The notes below the pieces were generated by a model. That model saw only the letters and a list, made by a program, of their open reading frames with translations. It was not told the origin of the DNA and made no database searches. DNA of 64,000 bases. Origin: Gorsachius magnificus (lineage: Eukaryota > Chordata > Aves > Pelecaniformes > Ardeidae). The position numbers and the translations under genes were made by a program. This document shows, in pieces, positions 58,429 through 64,000 of the stretch. Position 1 is the first letter of the stretch, and each line of letters begins with the position of its first letter. Where the stretch lies: assembly GCA_034008185.1 (NCBI GenBank), contig CM067081.1:187013510-187077509 (forward strand), read 5' to 3'.

Positions 58429-58491
58429 CCATAACCATAACCATAACAATAACCATAACCATAACCATAACCATAACCATAACCATAACCA
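58429..58491. repeat. (CCATAA)10 hexamer array
   Basis: There are ten tandem CCATAA units, one with a C-to-A change (fourth unit), plus a partial unit. The complement is TTATGG, two substitutions from the vertebrate telomere hexamer TTAGGG. It is translated as an NHNHN run in one frame, which I do not treat as coding. Confidence 0.97.
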
Positions 58492-61155
58492 ATCAATAGT
58501 TTTTCTTTCTCTATATAACTTCTCAGAAGCAGATACTGGTATCAAGTTAATATAACTGGTAAATATTGAGAGAAAATAGAATGCTGCTTTGAGGTCATAT
58601 TTTATTAACCATGACCTAACCAACATGTCCTAACCATAGCTATAGCCCCATCAGTAATACATGAAGCGCTTCTGTGGGACAGTGTTATCATTAACTGAGT
58701 ACTCTGAGGATAAAATGGTAATGAATAATCCTATATTGGCTCTTTACAGAATAGTCCAAAGAGACAACTATTTAAATGCTGAAGATGTAAAATAATGGAA
58801 TACCACTATAGGCCCACAACCCTGCCCATGAGTACCACCCCTCATCAGTTTTTATTTTCTTGTGAGGTTGGTTAAAGTCTCATAATAGGCTTTAAGTTCT
58901 TACTTGAAAAAAAACAGGATTAAAGAAAGCTTTACAGAACTCCCAAGAAAGCTACTCTCTTGCAAGTCTGCAAGAAAGCTTCCAGTTCAGGAGATTAAAT
59001 AGGAGGATGGGAAGAGAAAGAGAGGGGCCTGGGCTTTATCCAGTGAGTGGTACCCACACTGCACTCAGCATTGCATAGTACCTCTCATTCAGCCTAGAGC
59101 AAAACATTTCATACCAGAGCCAGTGTCCTAATCCTTCCTAGAAAAGGCTGTCAGATATGGTGCTTGTCCTCTTAGATGGCTTTGCCTGACCAAGACCTGC
59201 ACTGCCACTCACATATTAGGCAATCGTATGCATAATATTTTAATTCTTTGTGAAACAGCTAAACAATAGTCCATTTCTTTGCAGGTCTCCCGTCTGGGAT
59301 GTCTGAAATAGTGATGAGGCTAACGATTTTCTCTAACCTTACCTGAAAAGATCTGTTTTGTTTCCTTCAGTGTACTTGTACAGCTGTTACCAATGCAATG
59401 GAGAAGTTCATAAGCCAACTACAGAGGTCCGCAATACCAAAATCCTACTGTAATCTAATGGGAACTGGGCAGATAAATCCTTTACGGTATTTAATGCATA
59501 CCATCTGTGTATGTTATTTGCCATTGCTGTTTGTCCTCAATATCTCCTCATTTTCTATTATTACATTTGTGTTTCCTCCCAATATAATTGTACATTGGGT
59601 CCATATTTTTCCCTGCTAAGAAAATGTGTCAAAATTTCAGTTCAGCACTCTATATTAGCACATTTAAACCATGTGATACTTTTCCAATAGAAAACACTAC
59701 ATTGGATCTTCAGCCAGTGTAATCCAGTATAACTCTATAAAATTGAAGACAGCTACAGTGATTGAGACATTTTGAAAACCTGGCCAGCTGTTGACCTCTT
59801 CAGACTTTTCTCTGAGAACATGCAGTATTGAATGTTGGTATTCTTTTGGCTATAAAGAATCTAATAAATATTTGAGTTATATTTCATTTAAAATGTAAAA
59901 ATATTGTATCACAAATTACTGCGTATGTTAAAGTTTTGGATTCTAATATAATTCTTTCTGATGAGGCAAAAAATTAGAATGAAAAATATATTTTTTATTT
60001 TAACTTTTGTGTGTATATTGTTTTTATATTTTTTCAAACTATTAGAAACATTTTCTAAAAATGGTCAGTTGTCTCAGTATAGATTTACATGGATTGTTGT
60101 CAATTGCTGTATAGCTGCAAATTTTAAAATACAAGTTTTCATAAAACTTTTTTTTTTTTTGCCATTTCCTTGCTCCTTAGGAAAAAAAATGCAGTGTTCT
60201 TTATTTATGCATTCACAGTACCACAGTGCTCTTAAATTCTTTAAAAAATGCAAAATATTTAAAATATCACTCTTTTCACAAATCAGAAAAGAAGCATAGA
60301 AATATCTCATTCCTTCCTACAGAAAATAAATGTGAGTGAATCAGTCTGACGTGGGAAAGTATGGGCTATTTTTGTTACACAGCAGAATCTAAATCAAGGT
60401 GTGACTGAATAAGAAATATTAAACAAATACTAGAAAACTTATGATCTAGGTGTCAGAAAACACACAATTAATGAATGAATAATGTGATCAAAATGGAAAA
60501 AAGAGACTGAAAATGGCTAGTTAGAAAAAGAAATTAAAAATCAAACCAAACCAAACCAAAGAATTACAAAAAAACCAAAACCTGACTTTATTAGTATCAG
60601 GAAGTGCCAGATAGATGCTGATGCCATCAAGCCTAGAAGACGGCGACACCAGGATGCTCAATCCATCAGTCCAGGATCCCACCACCCCATCATCTTGACC
60701 ACAGAAGTGAGTTCATCTTATGTGGTATGGTCAGAACAACAGGATGTTTTTTTTTCCCTGGTTTAGGCTTCAGTGATCAAGGGCAACGCTGTCAAGCAGT
60801 TTCCCAAAGATCCTCAGTCACATGGTTTAGATACCTTACTATCTCTTTTACAGTTTTTTGACCCTGCTTTTCACCCTTTCTTTCTTCTACCTGTTGGGTC
60901 CTGTTTTCACATGTCTTCCAAAATTTGGTATTTCTGTTCCTGTTACTCTCTGTAATCTGAGATGATATCACTGATACTGTTATCTAGGTTGAGCAGGATT
61001 TTACTCTTCAAAAAGCACCCAGTATTCCCCTCCAAACATCCATGAAGTTCAACCATTTGTCATATAACTTCCTCTTAATCAACCCTGTAGTTTTTTTACA
61101 TCCTTTTTGGTTAGTTTAATATCAGGCCAGGTCCTAGTCATTGGCCTGGACATTT
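58492..61155. other. AT-rich non-coding DNA, nothing recognised
   Basis: No supported feature. It includes an (ACCAA)n-like patch near 60,544-60,562 and T-runs. The 112-codon plus-strand frame at 59,961-60,299 is Phe/Lys-rich from AT-rich composition and has no domain. Confidence 0.5.
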
Positions 61156-61803
61156 TCATAGAATCATAGAATCATTAAGGTTGGAAAAGACCTTCAAGAT
61201 CATCAAGTCCAACTGTCAACCCAACACCACCACGCCTACTAAACCATGTCCCAAAGTGACTCGACCACATTTATGGGGAGCCCATTCCAATGCTTGACCA
61301 CTCTTTCACTAAAGAAATTTTTTCTAATATCCAATCCAAACCTCCCATGATGCAACTTGAGGCCATTTCCTCTCATCCTATCGCTAGTTACTTGGGAGAA
61401 GAGACCAACCCCCACCTTGCTACAACCTCCTGTCAGGCAGTTGTAGAGAGCAATAAGATCTTCCCTCAGCCTCCTTTTCTCCAGGCTAAACAACCTTAGT
61501 TCCCTCAGCCACTCCACTTCAGACTTGTGCTCCAGACCCCTGATCAACTTCATTGTCCTTCTCTGGACATGTTCCAGCACCTCAATGTCTTTCCTGAACT
61601 TAGGGGCCCAAAACTGAACACAGTGTTGGAGGTGTGGCCTCACCAGTGTCAAGTACAGGGGCACGATCACTTCCCTGCTCTTGCTGGCCACACTATTCCT
61701 GATACAAGCCAGGGTGCTGTTGGCCTTCTTGGCCCCCTGGGCACACTGCTGGCTCATGTTTAACCGGCTGTCAACCAGCACCCCCAGGTCCTTTTCCACC
61801 AGG
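61156..61803 (-). mobile_element. CR1 LINE, 5'-truncated 3' part
   Basis: The left edge is the CR1 tail (tcatagaatcatagaatcat, 'ggttggaaaagaccttc'). The minus-strand frame 61,799-61,239 (186 codons) starts in the [20 protein letters not shown] block. It goes on through [58 protein letters not shown] and [20 protein letters not shown]. The C-terminus has a deletion of about 15 residues (from NVVES straight to LWDMV). The right edge is the truncation point of the insertion. Confidence 0.95.
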
Positions 61804-64000
61804 AGATTTTCTTGCAGCTCTGACAGTTACTAGTACTAATTACTATCTAGGACAGTTTCTGAGGATGTTTAAATTCAGCTATGATACTGCAATTATCTTC
61901 AACAAGTTACGATGTTTCTTCCATACAGAGTGTCATCCTGCAAGACACAGTGGGTAGATAATAGTCATCAAGCCTGGACGTGGAGAAGTAGTATGAATAG
62001 TACACAGATAGAGTCTGATATTATAGATCATAAGTCATGCCCAAAGCCGAAGAGGCACTATTTCTTCAGATAAGGCCTTGCTTTTCCTAAGACTACCTTA
62101 AATGAGAAAAGGAGACCATATGATCCAGAAGCTGTAAACTATGAATTCTTGGGGCGTACAGCTGTGGCAAGCCTGCTTTTCTAACTACCTCCCATTTTTA
62201 TCACTAACACACCCTTTATACAACATAAATCTTAGGATGTGCATGCACACATAGCAACTTTAATTTCTATAGTAGCTGAGTGACCTTTTTCAGCCCAATT
62301 TCAGGAAAAGAAAAATACTGAGAAGTTTAGGCTCAGTGGAAAGGAGATAATAAAAAACTAATGACACATTAGATCAAAAAAGGTTTTCTGATTTCTATGA
62401 ATGGATATAGAGAGAGGCCCAAGGAGACAGTGATATCATGAGAAAGATTAATTTCTGTGCTTCTAATAACTTCTGAGAAATTAACATTCCTAAATATAGA
62501 AACGTGAACATCAAAGAAGAATTTTTCATGCTTTCAACTGTGAGAAAGAAAAAGAAGTAAAAATAGACATCTGAGTGCCAGGAAAAAAATATTAAAATAG
62601 TTACAGTGTATGTACCCACATCCACATTTGCCATACAAGTGCTTTCAGATAGGTGCAAAATTCTATTTCTAATAAAGATGTTCATAATTACATCAATTGG
62701 GAGATTTCTTCCCAAGTGTTGTAAAGCTATTGCAACAACAATCTACTTAGCTGAGATCTGTTTGAAAACGTTGTGGCAGCCACTTTTAGCTTGATTTAAG
62801 GCTCTTTGATATAAGACTAGTTGTAGTATCTTCTACCAGTCTGAACAAACATTCTCACACAAGTAGTCTAGTCGTTGAAAAACTTCAATCTGCTAATTCT
62901 AGCAAAAACTAGAATATACAATTTACCATACATATGATGAAAAAATATTTATACGCATGTAAACATCTGAAATCTTGGTTGGCAGCCCAAAAGAGGCAGT
63001 AATCAAGCTCCGTTGAGCACTTACTCCAAACAGTGTGCAGAAATATGTGGCAGGAAAGCATCATAGTGCCAGATCACTTGTTTTGCTTAGCTGGTGGCTG
63101 TTCCAGTCACCACAACCAGGAGACAGAGAGGATGCTCAAGCTGTGCATGTATCTCTCAGGAGAAGCAGATGGGATCTAGCCCTACAATCCTGGTCTCACA
63201 GCTATATCACCAGAAAGACTTTGTCTGAAAGAATATTCCAATTATTCCCGCACCTCACACTTCTTCCCTTCTCCTTTCCTTCTCACTGCCCCAACAAGAG
63301 GAAGATTTAGTCCTTGTGGGTGACTCTGGGTCCCAGGATGGTGAATTCGGTTGATGCCCTGGAGATCAGAGGCAAGAGGCACCCAAGAAAGTTGTCAGAA
63401 ATCACTGTCTTTCCCCTGATCTCCAAATGCCCTGACTACAAGCCAGCAGAGAAAATCCTTCATGGATTTCAGTCTCCAGCCTGGAGAAGCATTGGAGCTC
63501 AGATCTTCTAGGCAGGTGCAACAATCGGGACTTTTTACTTGGAAAAGAGTAACAGTAAACCCACTTCTTTGTCTTCTTCTAGACAGTGGGACACTCTATA
63601 TCAGCTATCACCTCTAAAGTGATTGACTTCTTACTTTTATTCTTCATAGACAGGATTTCTAATTTATAGTCCTGAATCAGGTATGTCAGTTGCAAAGAAG
63701 GATGCTACTGCTCTCTCTTTAATTCTCAAAGCACATCTCAGATGTTTTTTCAGGATTACACTTCAGAGGCACCTTTCTCTCTGAATTTACTGCAGTCAAA
63801 TGTATTTAAAATATTTTTATATCCTTATTCTTTAGCATGCTTTTCTCCAATTTTTTTTTTTTTTTTCCTGCTGGATTTACACTAGTTCTGTGATTACCTT
63901 GCCAGAACACCTGCTCTTTCACATTTTCTTCATTTGAGTACAACTCTCATTTGTTGAAGGATGTCTTTTTGCCTCTATTAGCCTCTTTTACTGAGACATT
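61804..64000. other. AT-rich non-coding DNA, nothing recognised
   Basis: No supported gene or repeat. A slightly GC-richer part at about 63,020-63,520 has frames of 65-91 codons on the plus strand without recognisable domains. There is a T-run at 63,850-63,866. Confidence 0.5.

Noticed and set aside
58310..58626. Frames with NHNHNHN or WLWLWL runs on the two strands
   Set aside because: These are translations of the CCATAA hexamer array, not genes.
59961..60299. 112-codon Phe/Lys-rich frame as a small membrane protein
   Set aside because: Composition follows AT-rich DNA (T and A runs), with no consistent features of a real protein.

Overview
This window looks like bird chromosomal DNA. Three things point that way. 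CR1 LINEs are numerous and several carry the typical avian 3' end (tandem ATTCTATGA-type octamers next to a 'ttggaaaagacctttaagatcat' type tail). One ERV LTR family recurs six times. The remaining sequence is AT-rich and non-coding. I found no host protein-coding exon, tRNA, rRNA or CRISPR that I can support. Everything recognisable is transposon- or retrovirus-derived.

Layout: 1-34.6 kb is mostly AT-rich unique-looking DNA. It contains an ancient CR1 (4.57-5.06 kb), three solo LTRs (9.97-10.52 kb minus, 24.39-24.98 kb plus, 31.27-31.77 kb minus), one short young CR1 (12.65-12.97 kb) and a (GGGAA)6 microsatellite (32.15 kb). 34.7-44.6 kb is a nearly continuous CR1 block: two fragments and a longer copy at 34.7-36.8 kb (plus), an ancient copy at about 37.6-39.2 kb (plus), an unidentified older repeat at 39.24-39.67 kb, a 3' copy at 39.67-40.65 kb (plus), and a 3.5-kb copy at 41.14-44.6 kb (minus). 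The last one keeps part of the ORF1 SGNH-esterase domain, the endonuclease and the reverse transcriptase, each with lesions.

45,700-52,708 is a 7.0-kb provirus on the minus strand. It has two 632-bp LTRs that look identical by eye and a 5-bp target duplication (cccta). It also has an 18-nt primer binding site of the tRNA-Lys1,2 type, a polypurine tract, gag, protease, RT, RNase H and integrase, and no env. RT motifs, the 5-bp duplication and the missing env point to an ERV-L-like (class III) lineage. The gag region is odd: it starts with a multi-membrane-segment region, followed by a 60-bp tandem repeat encoding a Pro/Thr/Ala-rich stretch, then a coiled-coil core with no CCHC zinc knuckle. 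Gag ends in an amber codon with the protease open in the same frame. There are frame breaks in gag (two), in the protease active-site triplet and immediately before the RT YIDD box, while the RNase H-integrase frame of more than 744 codons is intact. Identical LTRs with a multiply broken coding region suggest a recent insertion that either was copied in trans or acquired errors while being copied.

52.7-64 kb returns to AT-rich DNA. It holds a partial LTR (54.69 kb), an old CR1 fragment (54.95 kb), an LTR interrupted by CR1 (55.85-56.88 kb), a CCATAA hexamer array (58.43 kb) and a CR1 3' end (61.16-61.80 kb). Family assignments rest on reading motifs by eye; no search was run.
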